DNA of 64,000 nucleotides from Aquilaria yunnanensis (GCA_039654915.1 CM077593.1:38286501-38350500), one strand, 5' to 3'. Counted from the first letter of the stretch, positions 22,778 through 34,190 are shown. Numbers and translations: made by a program. Notes: generated by a model from the sequence alone, not told the origin.

Positions 22778-24992
22778 ATGGTTTGCGAGTTCTGCCAATT
22801 TCATGGCATTGCTATGAATCAGCTTCCCCCGAACTCGTACTGGTATTTTAACACCTTCCTCTGTATGTGTGGCGTCTTCGGGATAAAACCCCATTTTATA
22901 ATCTTCATGCAATACTACAAGCTCTTCGTGGTCCCGAAGGGTGGCTTCTATTTTATGCTACCTCGGGGATCCGGGAGCAAAAAGTTCATGTTCACCTTCG
23001 CCACCAAGGACAGCTGGCGGGGGTGGCAACAGAAATTCTTCTTCCTGAAGATGGAGGAGGCCTGGTCGTATGTTCCGACCAAATGGGCTCAGGGAAAGCT
23101 AGATGTGGACGTCATTGATCCGAGGTTGTTGCTGACTCCAGAGTTGGCTTCCACTTTCGCGGACTTCGACGGCCGCATTTGCGCCGTCTCTGACTGGGCT
23201 CCCGAGGTCGCTCCGCGCTCTCCGTACCCCTTCCCTATCAACTGGAGGTTGATGACTGAAGAGGTCCTCCGGGAGTTAAAGGTGGTTAAGTAGCACGAGA
23301 CCGACCTTGAGATGCCAGCTCCTGCCATCGCCGGGAAGGATTCCTGGTTGGTGCAGCTCCTTCGGGAGGAAATCTCTTTCGAAACGCTTGTCGAAAGTGA
23401 GTTATCTTCTACTCCCTTCTTGTTTTTTCCTCGGACTTACGCTGATGTCTTTTTTCTTTTCCAGACATGGGCGACGGGACTGCTACATTTTACAAGTCCC
23501 TTTTCTCCGGCCAGGTGGAGAAGGGCGGTTAGACAAAGAAGGCGACTTCCCGAAGGCGGAAGTCTACTGGCGCTGGTCCTTCAGCAAAACGGGCAAAGAA
23601 AGCTGCCCAGGTTCCTCAGGAAGAAATTTCTGAAGAGGCTGCCGAGGAGCCTAGGACAGCCGAGATTCCGCCACTCGAGGCTGCTACCGAGGTCCCTACC
23701 GCTGCCGAGGTTCCTTCCGCCGACATCCCTCCCCAAAGCCCTTTTCTTGCCGCAGGCCCTTCTAGAGGCCGTGGTAGAGGCTCCTTCTGCCGAGGAACGG
23801 CACAAGAAGAAAGGCAAGGGGATTTCGACCTAGGAGTCTCAGGACTCCGAGGACGTCGTGGTCGAAGTGCCGCCAGGTTTATTGTTTTCAGAACAAGTAT
23901 GGCTCTTTTGTTTTTCTGAATTTTCCTTTGCCTTTGACCTACTTCTCATTTTTGCCATGCAGGGGAGTTGGTTACTCCGAATTGGGCAGCCGAACACACG
24001 AAGACGTGGGCCCTTCACGACGCCAAAGTCCCGCAAGGGAAGATACCCAAAGAGCCTTTCTGGACATTCACGGAGGACATGAACTTGTACTCCGAGGACT
24101 GTCCTGAAATGGTGAAGCAGATTTCGAAGGGGGTACTTACAGAGGCCTCCTTCAAGGCTATTGCGGCGGCCCACCCGGGCGATGACACCCTCGCCACGAA
24201 AGTCACCGAGCATGCTGCTCAGGTATGCTCTTCACACCTTTTTCCCTTCAATTTTTTGCCAAGTGCTTGGCTCTTACTGACCTTGCGTTCGTCTTTTCAC
24301 AGCTGCTGGGGTACGCCGGCTTTCTCCGAGTTCAGGTGGCCAGGCAGATGGCGTTCCGAGCTTCGGCCTTAGAGGCCTTAGAAAAAGCGAAAGTCACATG
24401 CTCAGAATTGACCGTTAAGAACCAGCAGCTGGCAGATGGTGCGAAGAAAGAAGTTGCTGCCTTTCAGGAGGAGTTCCGGAAGGAAAAGGAAGTCCTTGAG
24501 AAGGACTCCTCCCTGAAGATTGCTGACCTCGGCAATCAGGTGAAGGGGATACTTGCTGCCAACCAAGACCTTCTCAAAGATAAGTCAGATTCTGACAATC
24601 TCATACGGTCGTTGGTGACTGAGAAAAAAGCTCTTGAAGCCGAGGTCAAGTCTTTGAAGAAGGAGCCCGATGCGAAGAAGAGGGTGAAGGTGCTGAAGAA
24701 GGAGGTTGCAGACTTGAAGGACGAGCTCAAGGACCTTGCGGTTGAGAAGGACAAATCCGACCAAAAGACCAAGGTCGCCTTCCAGGACGGATTCTGCCTT
24801 ACTCGGCACCAAGTCCTTGAGAGGTTCCTAGGTCTGGACCTCTCTTTTTTGGAAGCTCTGAACATTCCTGAGGGGCCTCGGTGGTCCTGGTCAAAAGTCG
24901 AGCGCCTGAACCTGCCTTCCACACTTCCGGCGCCGAAGGTGGTGGAAAAGGGCACAGAGGCTGGTGGCTCCCGGGACGCCGAGAACCCTTAG
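22778..24992 (+). pseudogene. Antisense spliced gene of element D (gypsy-type transposon domain plus coiled coil)
   Basis: Four inferred exons: 22778-23396, 23465-23876, 23963-24222 and 24303-24992. Introns are 23397-23464, 23877-23962 and 24223-24302, all GT...AG with pyrimidine-rich acceptors. Exon 1 (about 206 codons) has a globular domain (PPNSYWYFNTFLCMCGVFG, KFMFTFATKDSWRGWQ) resembling, from memory, Pfam 'Putative gypsy type transposon' (PF04195). Exon 2 is basic then Pro/Glu/Ala-rich. Exon 3 carries PFWTFTEDMNLYSED. Exon 4 is a coiled coil (about residues 30-180 of the exon) ending in FQDGFCLTRHQVLERF, LDLSFLEALNIPEGP and a WSWSKVERLNLP block. Lesions: TAG at 23291-23293, TAG at 23530-23532 (also in E), and a frameshift near 23765. 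The start ATG was chosen because a TGA shared with E and L lies 60 or so bases upstream. Role in the element is unknown. Confidence 0.85.
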
Positions 24993-25132
24993 GCTGCTTT
25001 AGGGGCCTTTTCCTTTTTTCCTCTTCATTTTTGTGCTCCTTCTTTGGGCACTTCTTCTTTGTAAGCCTGATCATTCTGAATGAATATATTTTTTGGCTAA
25101 GTCTTTTTGCAAGATTTTACATTTCCATTGTC

Positions 25133-25400
25133 CCGAACAAGTTCACTCAAGAGACTTCGGGAAATCTGCAATCACAAAAAATTATTCTGCGCTTTTTGCG
25201 ACGAGTATTTTCGTGAGATTTTTTCCATTTTTCCGAGCGTGATGGCTCAAAGGACTTTCGGAAAATCACATCTGCGCTTTTTGCGGCGAGTACTTTCGCA
25301 AGATTTTTGTTTTCCATTTTCCCGAGCGTGATGGCTCAAGGGACTTCGGAAAATCACATCTGCGCTTTTTCATGGCGAACACCGTCGCGGAATTCTGTCT
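25133..25400 (+). repeat. Tandem array (about 89-100 bp units) in the convergent spacer of D
   Basis: Between the stop of the plus-strand gene and the stop of pol. Units begin with CCGAGCGTGATGGCTCAA (25233, 25322; a diverged first unit CCGAACAAGTTCACTCAA at 25133) and contain TCTGCGCTTTTTGCG. The spacing is 100 then 89 bp. The equivalent spacer of E (46636-47267) shows no obvious array. Confidence 0.8.
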
Positions 25401-25488
25401 TGCACCATTTTGTACACTTAAGAATTTTTTCTCAAGGACATTTTGTACTTAGGATATTTTTTGTACAACACAATCCTTCCGCTCCATC

Positions 25489-28400
25489 TTAAGTGTAGAA
25501 TTTCTTCAGGGCATCTGAGTGCCAAGTGTTTTTCAATTCTACGCCTTCGGTGTCGCCAAGTTGGTACACGCGTTTTCGTACTCTGGCAAGAACCAGATAA
25601 GGTCCTTCCCAGTTCGCGTGAAGTACCCCGTGAGATGGCTTTCGGGGTGCAAAGTCAGCCTTTCGGAGAACGAGGTCCCCTTTCTTGATTTCTTTTGGCT
25701 TGGCTCGTAAATTTATAGCCGCGGCCACTCTTTGCTGGAAAGCTTTTCTTCTCAGCTCAGCTATTTCTCTCTGTTCACCAACAAGGTCGAGCTTCGTGCT
25801 TAGGCCGAGGTCGTTTCCACCTTCATCAAATACTTGCACCCGTACTGATGGTCTAACTATCTTGATAGGGATGATGGCCTCTGTTCCGAAGACGAGTGAG
25901 AAGGGAGTCTCCCCTGTGGCTCTTCGGGGCATCGTTCGGTAACTCCATAATACGCTTTGGAGTTCTCCTAGCCATTTCCCTTTTGCTCCCCCCAGTCTCT
26001 TTTTTAGGCCATCTTTTATGGTCCTATTAGATACTTCCACCTGCCCGTTGCTTTGGGGGTGAGCTACTGGGGTGAAGTGCATCTTTATTCCGAGGTCGCT
26101 GATAAATTCCTGGAATCCTTTGTCTATGAATTGGGACCATTATCAGCCACTAGTACCCTTGGTATGCCAAATCTGCATACGATGTTCTTCCATACAAACT
26201 TCTGCACTTCTTTCGCCGAGATAGTTGCTAGGGGTTCTGCCTCGACCCATTTGGAGAAATAGTCTACTGTTACTACGTAGAATTTCACGCCTCCGGGTGC
26301 TGCGGGGAGTGGCCCAATAAGGTCTACACCCCAGACTGCGAAGGGCCAGGGATAGTCAGCCGAAGTTACCATTTCTGAGGGTGCCCTCTGGATGTTCGCG
26401 TGTCTCTGGAAGCTACCGCATTTCCGGACGAACTGCCTTGCGTCCTTTCTTAGGGTAGGCCAGAAGTATCCCTGGCGAAGTATCACTGCTGCCAGGGCAT
26501 CGGTTCCAATGTGTGAACCACACATGCCTTTGTGGACTTCTTCAAGGATCGTTTTAGTATCCTCTTCGTTCACGCATCTTTGCAGTGGATTCGCGTATCC
26601 CTGTTGGTATAGTTCTTCACCAATCAGGAAGAAACGGCCAGAGCACCTTCGCAATTTTGCAGCATCTCCGGGGTCTTCGGGGAGCACATTTTTCGTGAGG
26701 TACCTTTTTATTGGATCCCTCCAGCCTTTTCCCGAGGTCGCTATGCTCAGTACTGAGATGCTCGGATGGTCTAGCACCTCGGTGTAGGTCTTTCACTTCG
26801 CCAAGCAGTCTGCTTCGGTGTTTTTCCACCGAGGTACGTTTTCGACCCGTACGGCGTCGAACTCTTGAATGAGTTTTGCTACCAGCTCGTGGTATTTTGC
26901 CAAGGTTGGGTCATTCGCCCCATAGTCTCCTACTGTCTGCCAAACCACTAGCTGGGAATCGCTGTGAGCCTTTAAGTTTCTCACGCCAATTTTTCTGGCC
27001 AGTCGTAATCTCGCTATGAGGGCCTCATACTCAGCCACATTGTTAGTGACGTTGAAGCTGAACTTGATAGCCTTCATTACTTCCAGGCCTTCGGGGCCTC
27101 TGATAATTACCCCAGCTCCCCGGTGTTCAGACCCCGAGCCTCCGTCAACATGTAAGGTCCATTTTGGCTCACCTTCGTTCAGATCCGGATGACTGTCCTC
27201 AGTGGTGGGTATTTCGGCAATGAATTCTGCCAGTGCTTGAGCTTTTATGGCCCTCCGAGGTTCATAGGTGATATCGTGTTCGCCAAGCTCTATACACCAC
27301 TTGGAGAGCCTTCCCGAATGATCCACTTTCCTCATAACGTCCCGTAGTGGCAGGCTATTTCGGACGATGATGGGGTGAGCCTGAAAGTATGGTTGCAGCC
27401 TTCTCCCTGCAAGCACCAAGGTGTATATAGCTTTTTGCAGCAGAGGGTACCTGAATTCGGCACCATGCAGGGATTTGCTTACATAGTAGACCGGCCATTG
27501 TTTTGGCCCTTCTTCTTTCATGAGGACCGAGCTCACAGCTTTTTCCGTGACGGCGAGGTATAATTCGAGGGGCTCTCCCTCGCGAGGTTGTCGTAGAGTC
27601 GACAGGCTGGCTAGGTAGATTTTGAGTTCTTCCCAAGCTTTTTGGCAGTCTTGATCCCAAGGGTGATCATCCCTTCCGAGGTTGCCTTCCTTTTTTGCTA
27701 CCTTAGTGAGGACTTTGAAGAAAGGCCGACATCTATCTCCGTACCTGGAAATGAACCTGCTAAGAGAGGTTATTCTTCCGGTGAGTCTCTGCACATCTTT
27801 TACTGTGGCAAGAGTTTGGAACTCGAGCAGAGGCTTAATTTTTTCGGGGTTAGCATCGATGCCTCTTTCGGATACCATGTACCCAAGCAGCTTTCCTGAG
27901 GTCACCCCGAACATGCATTTTTCAAGATTGAGACGAATCCCGAAGGCCCTGAGCTTTTGGAAGGTTTCCTCTAGATCTGCCACGTGGTTGCGAGGGAGCT
28001 TGCTTTTGACTATCATATCGTCAACATACACCTCCATGTTTCTCCCCATTTGGTCCTTAAAGACCTTGTTCATCAACCTTTGGTAGGTGGCTCCTGCATT
28101 TTTAAGCCCGAAGGGCATCCTGATGTAGCAGTACGTTCCTCCCTCGGTGATGAAGGTGGTTTTTTCTTCATCTTCGGGGTCCATCCTTATTTGATTGTAG
28201 CCGCTGAAGGCGTCTAGGAAACTCAGGAGCCCGTATTCGGCAGTTGAGTCTACCAGTTGGTCTATTGGCGGATGAGGGTATGAGTCTTTCGGGCAAGCAT
28301 CGTTCAAATTTCTGAAGTCGATGCACATCCGAAGTTTGCTGCTGCCTTCTTTTGTGGAAATCACCACGTTGCTTAACCATTCGGGGTATTTGACCTCCCT

Positions 28401-29813
28401 GATGACTTTAGCGTCTAACAGGCGCTGGACTTCGATTTTCACAAAGTTACTCTTATGTGCCGAGATGTTTCGCTTCTTTTGCCGGACAGGCTTTGCTTCC
28501 GGGCTTACTTTGAGGCTATGCTGTACTATGCCAGGGTGCACCCATGGCATGTCTTTCGGCGAGTATGCAAAGAGATCTTTATTTCCCAGTAGAAAAGATA
28601 CAAGGTTTTTCTTGTCACCTTCGGGCAAGCTCTTCCCTATTCGGGTAGATTGTCCTGCGACAAGTTCCATTGTTTCTGTTTCCGCTCTCATGGGATCTCC
28701 TTCTTTGTCCTTCTCTGGTGCTTTTTCCTCCATTGTTTGTGCGAGGTTATTTTCCGGAGCTTTTCGCGCTTTTACAAACACCTTCCTTACCTCGGCTTGA
28801 TCTATGAAGACCTCTGCATCCCCATCCTTGGTGGCAAATGTGATAGTCAAGTACTTCACGTCAGGGCGAATGTGCAGGTTTCCCTGTGTCTGCCTTCCAA
28901 GGATGGCATTGTACGAAGAAGGAACGTCCATGACGATAAATCTCACCATTGTGGAGGCGTACAACTCAGCTGTTCCGTCGACCGAAGTTCCTTTCATCAT
29001 CAGGGGGAGGTCAATCCATCCGAGGACAAGTAGTTCAGATGGTCCAACCCCGAAGGTAGGCGAGGTAACAGGCTTGAGCTCGCTGCTGGAGATGTCCAAA
29101 TTCGGCAGTAAATGCGAGAATAGGACATCAGTATTTGATCCATCATCAAGCAACACTCTTTTGACGTCCCAGTTCCCTATCCTTGCCATGATTAGCAGCG
29201 GATCGTCATGGGGGAAGATGACGGTGGATCCACCCTTGCGAGCCAATTTCTTTGCCGGACTCTGATATTCTATGACCGCAATCTCTCTGGCCTTCCGCTT
29301 CCTTTCCGAGGATGGGAGCCCCGTGGTGATGGTTTGTATCACCCTTGCAGGAGGAGAAGGGCACTTTTTCGGACTTCTGTTTCTCCGTCTGTCGGAGTCG
29401 TAGTCCTCGTCTTCGGCCCTTTCTTCCTCATCTTTTCTTCCTTTTGGGGAAAGCATCTGCAGATATTTCCAAAGTTGGCCGAGTTTTATCAGCGACTCAA
29501 TGTACTTATTCGGTTGGAAGCAGTCTTCGGTGTCGTGGCCGTGGTCGCGATGAAACTGGCAAAACTTCTTGACGTTTTTCTTGTTATCAACGGTCATGGC
29601 CTTTAGCCGCCGAATCTGCGTCCCCTGCCTTTCTAGTGCCATAAGGATGTTTGTCCGTGTAGTGCTCAGGGGTGTGAAGCTTTGAAGTTTGCTTCCCCGC
29701 ATCTTCCGAGGTCGGCTTGCCTGTTCAGTTGGATGCCGAGCTTGCTGATTGGACCCTTCGGCGCGGTTGTGACAGGACTTCGGCCCAGCCATTCTCAGCT
29801 CCTCGGCAGTCAT
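25489..29813 (-). pseudogene. Element D gag C-terminus and pol (protease, RT, RNase H, second RNase H, integrase)
   Basis: Order on the minus strand: gag zinc-binding stretch KFCQFHRDHGHDTEDC; protease (VLLDDGSNTDVLF); RT with MPFGLKNAGATYQ and the YVDDMIVKS active site; an RNase H of degenerate type; a second RNase H (WTLHVDGGSGSEHRGAG, NNVAEYEALI), the hallmark of the Tat lineage; then integrase with YFWPTLRKDA, core VDLIGPLP and the DNGP motif, and a C-terminal SH3-like region. Stops interrupt it at 26793-26795 (between the second RNase H and integrase) and 26124-26126 (inside the integrase core). The integrase zinc finger has CGSF where E has CDNC, so the last zinc ligand is lost. The ATG at 29813 is simply the first after a stop; gag coding continues upstream. 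Confidence 0.92.
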
Positions 29814-29819
29814 GTGCTG

Positions 29820-30986
29820 TTAGGCCCTTCGGTAAAATTCTCTGAGGGTGTTCGGGGGGTCCTTTGAGAATTCATAAAACAGCTGTGAGTCTCGCCGAAG
29901 GCCCTATGTCATGGCGAGGATGCGTATTTCGGGCCGGAAGTCCGGGACACTTAGAGCTTCCCTGTTGAATCTTTCGACGTAGTCTCAGATGGTTTCTCCG
30001 TTTCTCTGCTCTATGTCGAACATTTGAACAGGCATCTTCGCCGTTGGTCGGCTTCCAATAAATTGCTGCGCGAAGGCCGTAGACAACTCCTGGAACTCAG
30101 TGATGGTTCCTGGGGGCAATGAGTTGTACCACGCAGTTGCTGGTCCCGTGAGGGTGACCTCGAAGCATTTACACATGGTAGCGTCATCAGCACCATGCAT
30201 TATCATGCTGCATCTGTACTTGGTCAGATGGGCCTGGGGATTAGTGCGGCCATCATAAATCTCCAGCCGAGGTACCCTGAAGTCGCCTGGCATGGCTGCC
30301 TTGGCCACGGCCCGGGTGAATGGGGACCCATCTTCGCAGAAGGCTCCCATGAGCCTGTCCCAGATGGGTTTGCGAGCTACCTGCTTTTCCACCCTGTCTA
30401 GCCACGCTAGTATTCTTTCCATCAGAACTGTGGCATTAGGCTCTTCCTCTAGGAAGGGAGATCGTCGGCGCCTCTTCGGGGAGCGAGTTTGGCGCTGAGG
30501 GGACAGGGACCTCGCCTCAGGTGATGAACTCCTTCGCTGTGAGACTTTCGAGCGCTTGGACCCAGTTTGTCCCACAGGCCGTTTCCCGAATGGTATATTC
30601 TCCGTAGACGACTCTTCGCGCGGATCTCCGCTTCCCGAACTGCAATAAGTCGACCTCGGTCTTTTCTCCCGAGGACGTGCAGGTGAGGGTGGTCTTTGGG
30701 TCTGTACCTGCTGTGACCACCTTCGGTCGATCTGCTGTGCCATTTCGGCCACGACCGAACGCTGAAACTCCCTCATAAAGCTCATAGTGATTACTAGAGG
30801 GCGGTCTTCCTCAGGCGCAGAAGTCCCTGGGAGTGTTTGCTCAGCAGCCGGTTGTATCTCAGGCGCGGACGGAGACCTCGGGAGTCCCTTGTCCTTAGAA
30901 CGCCGAGTTTCAACGACGGCGATCTCAGAGCGGATTCCCACAGACGGCGCCAAATGATGCATGGGGGCTTCATCATTGGTAGTCAT
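29820..30986 (-). pseudogene. Element D gag N-terminal part
   Basis: Gag capsid precursor. The frame is open upstream into the LTR: the ATG at 30986 (MTTNDEAP) and a second at 30962 lie inside the 5' LTR, and the frame then runs through the primer site into VVETRRSKDKG. A Ser/Arg/Pro-rich region follows (many RS pairs, SPQRQTRSPKRRRRS), then a capsid-like domain (FRVPRLEIYDGRTNPQAHL, TAWYNSLPPGTI, FIGSRPTA). Stops occur at 29985-29987 (CGA to TGA relative to E), 29904-29906 and 29820-29822. The next open stretch starts at 29813. Confidence 0.85.
30936..30952 (-). other. Primer binding site of element D
   Basis: The minus strand reads TGGCGCCGTCTGTGGGA two bases inside the LTR. Same site as in L; E differs by two transitions. 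tRNA-Asp type by its first ten bases. Confidence 0.85.
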
Positions 30987-31818
30987 GGTGACTGATGGAG
31001 GGACTCCAGGAGAGGAAGAATGCTTGGCGGCCGGTTTGCCCAAGGGAGAGTGCCTGAGATGTTCAGAAAAAGTGGGTTAGGAGGTCCCCGGGGTGTTTTT
31101 CCGGGCAGGTGCCTCCGACACCCAAGTCAGTGGTACTGAGAGAAGGCAGAGGAAATAGCACTGAGGGGTTCAGTGAACTCGGCTGGTCGTGTTTTCTCAG
31201 GGTGAGGAGCCGGGATCTTTGCCAGCCAGCCGTTTGCCAGGGTGTTTTCGCCTGATATTTATAGAGGTGTCCAGCCCGTTCAGATTGTGACACGTGTTCG
31301 GTCAGATGTTCTCTGAATGTCTGGGCGTAGAGGACAAGTAGCTGGTGGCAGGCCTCCTTGAATCTTGAGCCGAGACGGGCCACGATGTGATTTTGATGGC
31401 GTCGGCGTGTCAGAGCGCCATTTGAGGCGGCTTGTGACGTCTGTGGGCGACATGTCAGAGGCTTCCTTAAATGCTCCTGCCGTACTCCCGAGGTCCGTGG
31501 GCGAGGTCGTCCTCTGGTATGGACGGTGCCTCTTTGGGAAACATGCCCTTAGTTCGGGGGTTCCCAGCTTCAGGGAGTTCCGGCTTCGGGGAGATCATGT
31601 TCGGCCCACAATAGCTGGTGCCTCTTTTCCAAACGTGATCTGTTTACAACCTCGGGGGGCTAGTAGTATCCTCAAGTTTCCTGGCGTGCCGGGCTCGGAG
31701 CTCTTCGGCTATCTCCCGAGGTGTATGATCCCACCTTTTCTCTGGTAGCGCCAGTTTCTTCTGGCCATTCTTGTGGCAGGGAGTTCGGCCAGATGGAGGC
31801 GATAGCCTTTTGCTATCA
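30955..31818 (-). repeat. 5' LTR of element D (864 bp)
   Basis: Same length as the 3' LTR and followed by the CCATT duplication. It carries an intact TATA box and the R/U5-type block shared with E, G and L (about 31074-31130). The first codons of the gag frame lie within its last 30 or so bases. Confidence 0.93.
31254..31264 (-). promoter_or_regulatory. LTR promoter TATA box, element D
   Basis: The minus strand reads CTATAAATATC in the 5' LTR, about 270-300 bp before the end of the LTR. The equivalent position in E is CTATAAATACT. Confidence 0.7.
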
Positions 31819-31823
31819 CCATT

Positions 31824-32974
31824 GGTCACGTTCCACTCTAAGGCCCCTTGAGCACTTATTGACCCCTCACTTTGAAGCAAAATACAGAAAAACCTAGGCC
31901 AATTTATCCTTAAGTGAATGCATGAAAGTTGTATATCTTTCTCTTAGCTTCATGTGGAATGTTCAATCACCTTAATCAAACACCTGAACGCAAAGTTATG
32001 GTGAAAACACTATAGCATGTCATTGTTGTCAAGTGCTGGCGTCTAGGTGCCAGAAGCATTTTTTCCTCAGATTCCAAATGGGGTCTTGCGTGCTACAACG
32101 CCAAGCCTCTAACCCCTACACTTCCAAAACCTAATCCATAGCACATTTTGTTGCATCCCAAGTAACCCAAACATTTATTCCATGCTTCCAAAAGCTCCAG
32201 TTAATGATGACTACTACAATAAGGCATGAATATGCAAAATGAACCAATTCTTAAGGCTTCAAACATGCCTCACTAGACCATGGTTTCACACTAGTCCATT
32301 ACAAGTAAATTCTACCGTAACCTATGCATGTCCTCCAAACTACTTTATCCAATTAACAAACAACTAAGACATGCATCAAATGAATGCAATAACTAAATCT
32401 CTTACCTCAATTAACAAGAACAAGCAACATCAAGCATCCAACGAAGCAAAATGGCTCCTTTAAAGGGTTTTCCTATGCTTCCAAACAAATTCACCATAAC
32501 GGAACCAAAATAAGCTCAACCAAGTTAGACCTAAGCTCATAGAAGCTCAAAAAACTAAGAGCAACTCAAAATCACCAAATCTAAATAGAAACTAGAGCTT
32601 ACCTAGCTCCAAAACATGATTTTGAGCCCAAACCAAGCTAACCATGCAAAAACAAGGTCCTTCTTGCAAGGGTATGTCATGAAACTTTGATTTCCTCCTA
32701 GAATTGATGTTTTTGTGAAGATTTAGTGATGCAATTTGGGAGCGAAGAGGGAGCTATGAGGTTGGAGTTGAAGATAATAAATACTGAAGCCCCAAACCCT
32801 TGAAAATCGTTTAAATGCCTAGCCTTTCACTTTAGCTCTTCAACTTCTTTAGTTTTGCCAAAAAGACCCCATGCGCAAATAATGCCATAAGACTTCACAA
32901 TTAAGTCTAGCTCGTTGGTTTCTTGTCACGTAGATCCAAAAGAACAACTTATGAGCTTAAATACCAAACCTATC
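31824..32974 (-). repeat. LTR N, middle piece (host of D and E)
   Basis: Non-coding sequence comparable with the second half of the element C LTRs (around 37540-38600): the GTGGAATNTTCAATCACCTNAATC stretch, repeated CTTACCT leader motifs and long A/C-rich runs. It joins directly to 56866-57057 once E and its CTATC duplication are removed. The GC-rich palindromes of B have vanished from it. Strand is inferred from the similarity to B and C. Confidence 0.65.
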
Positions 32975-33741
32975 TGATGCCCGGCAGCATCTTCATTGTA
33001 CGACATAATGGCCTAAAGTAGGGACTTCCGGTGTGGAGGGTGCCTGAAGGAGAGACTTCCGGCATGAGAGTGCCTGAAATGCTCAAAAGAACAAGGGTTA
33101 GGAGCTCCTCGTAATGTGTTTCCGGGGGAGGAGCCTCCAATGCCCAAGTTAGTATTTAGTAAGTAAAGGGCAGAGAGTGGAGAGTAAAATAGTGGAGAGA
33201 GTTTTTTGTATATCTTTACCAAGGTTACTCTCCAAGTATTTATAGGAGAGCGTTTAGAGAAGTCCGTTTGACATAGCTCGCTCATATCATGGCACGTGTT
33301 CGGTCGGGTGTGATCCGTATCCTCGAGGATGGGGACCTCTAGTTGGCCATAGGTTATTTTGTCTAGGAGTCAAGGCTGTGGGAGGTCTATGTGTCAGGGA
33401 CGTGTGCAAGGTCTTTATGTCAGAGGCTCCTTAATCATTTTTGTTTTATCTCTGTAAGACCCCTTCGGGGTATGAGACCCCTGCGGAATAGGAGGCCCCA
33501 TTCGGCTAGATATCATCACCGAGGGCTATCAGGATGAGTTCTTCGGTGGAGTGGGGCACCTTTGGGAGAAGCTCTACCTCATCGAGGATGGTGGTTTGCC
33601 GAGGTTAAAGGGTCAAGGACTGCGTACCCTCTTTTTCTGATGTTGCCGCTCGTTTGATCCGAGGGTGATCCTCGACTTTTATCGAGGGTGGTCCTTGTCA
33701 GAGCTTAGGGGTTTAGAGGGTAATTAGCCATTTGGCTATCA
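32975..33741 (-). repeat. 3' LTR of element E (767 bp)
   Basis: Plus-strand ends TGATGCCCGG and GGCTATCA, followed by the polypurine equivalent CATGCCCCCCTC (33742-33753). The 450 bp from there to 34190 are the leader of the antisense gene and hold no other feature. Confidence 0.92.
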
Positions 33742-34190
33742 CATGCCCCCCTCAGAGAGCTGAAGACATGTCTTCGGCTTTTGAGCTTTCGAGAGCCAAC
33801 CGTGGAACCCTTCGGAGACCTGTCCGGACCCTGAAATGGCCGGAGTCACCCTTTTCGGATGAGAGTCTCTTTGACCTAAAACATCTATTTTTGCCAAGAC
33901 AATGGCATTTATCTTTTCGGGAGAGGTGTCTGGTGTTCCCAAGGTTGTCTCTTTAGTTAAAGTGTGTCCATTCCAGGCTTTTTAATGCCTGTCAGTGGAC
34001 CTTCATGTCTACTTGATGCATTTTTCTGGGAAAGGGCCTAAGTTTGACAATTGTCAGGGGCGTGCCTTCACTCCCCGCGCTGGGTGACATGTCTCACCTG
34101 GTCTCTGGGAAATGGTCGCATCTGTTTCGTCAGGCGTGCCTCTTCACCTTCGATGGGCAATTATGGCAACGCTTCGCCTCTCTCCTTTAG

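Larger units (their letters stand above)
20921..31818 (-). mobile_element. Element D: complete Tat-lineage Ty3/gypsy retrotransposon
   Basis: A 10.9 kb element with two LTRs of 864 bp each and an exact target duplication CCATT (20916-20920 and 31819-31823). Minus-strand order: 5' LTR, primer site, gag, protease, RT, RNase H, second RNase H, integrase, a spacer, polypurine tract, 3' LTR. The region between integrase and the 3' LTR holds a gene on the plus strand, convergent with gag-pol. Hand comparison of the first 480 or so bases of the two LTRs gives about 25-30 differences, so the insertion is old enough to have decayed; at least five stops disrupt gag-pol. Confidence 0.95.
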
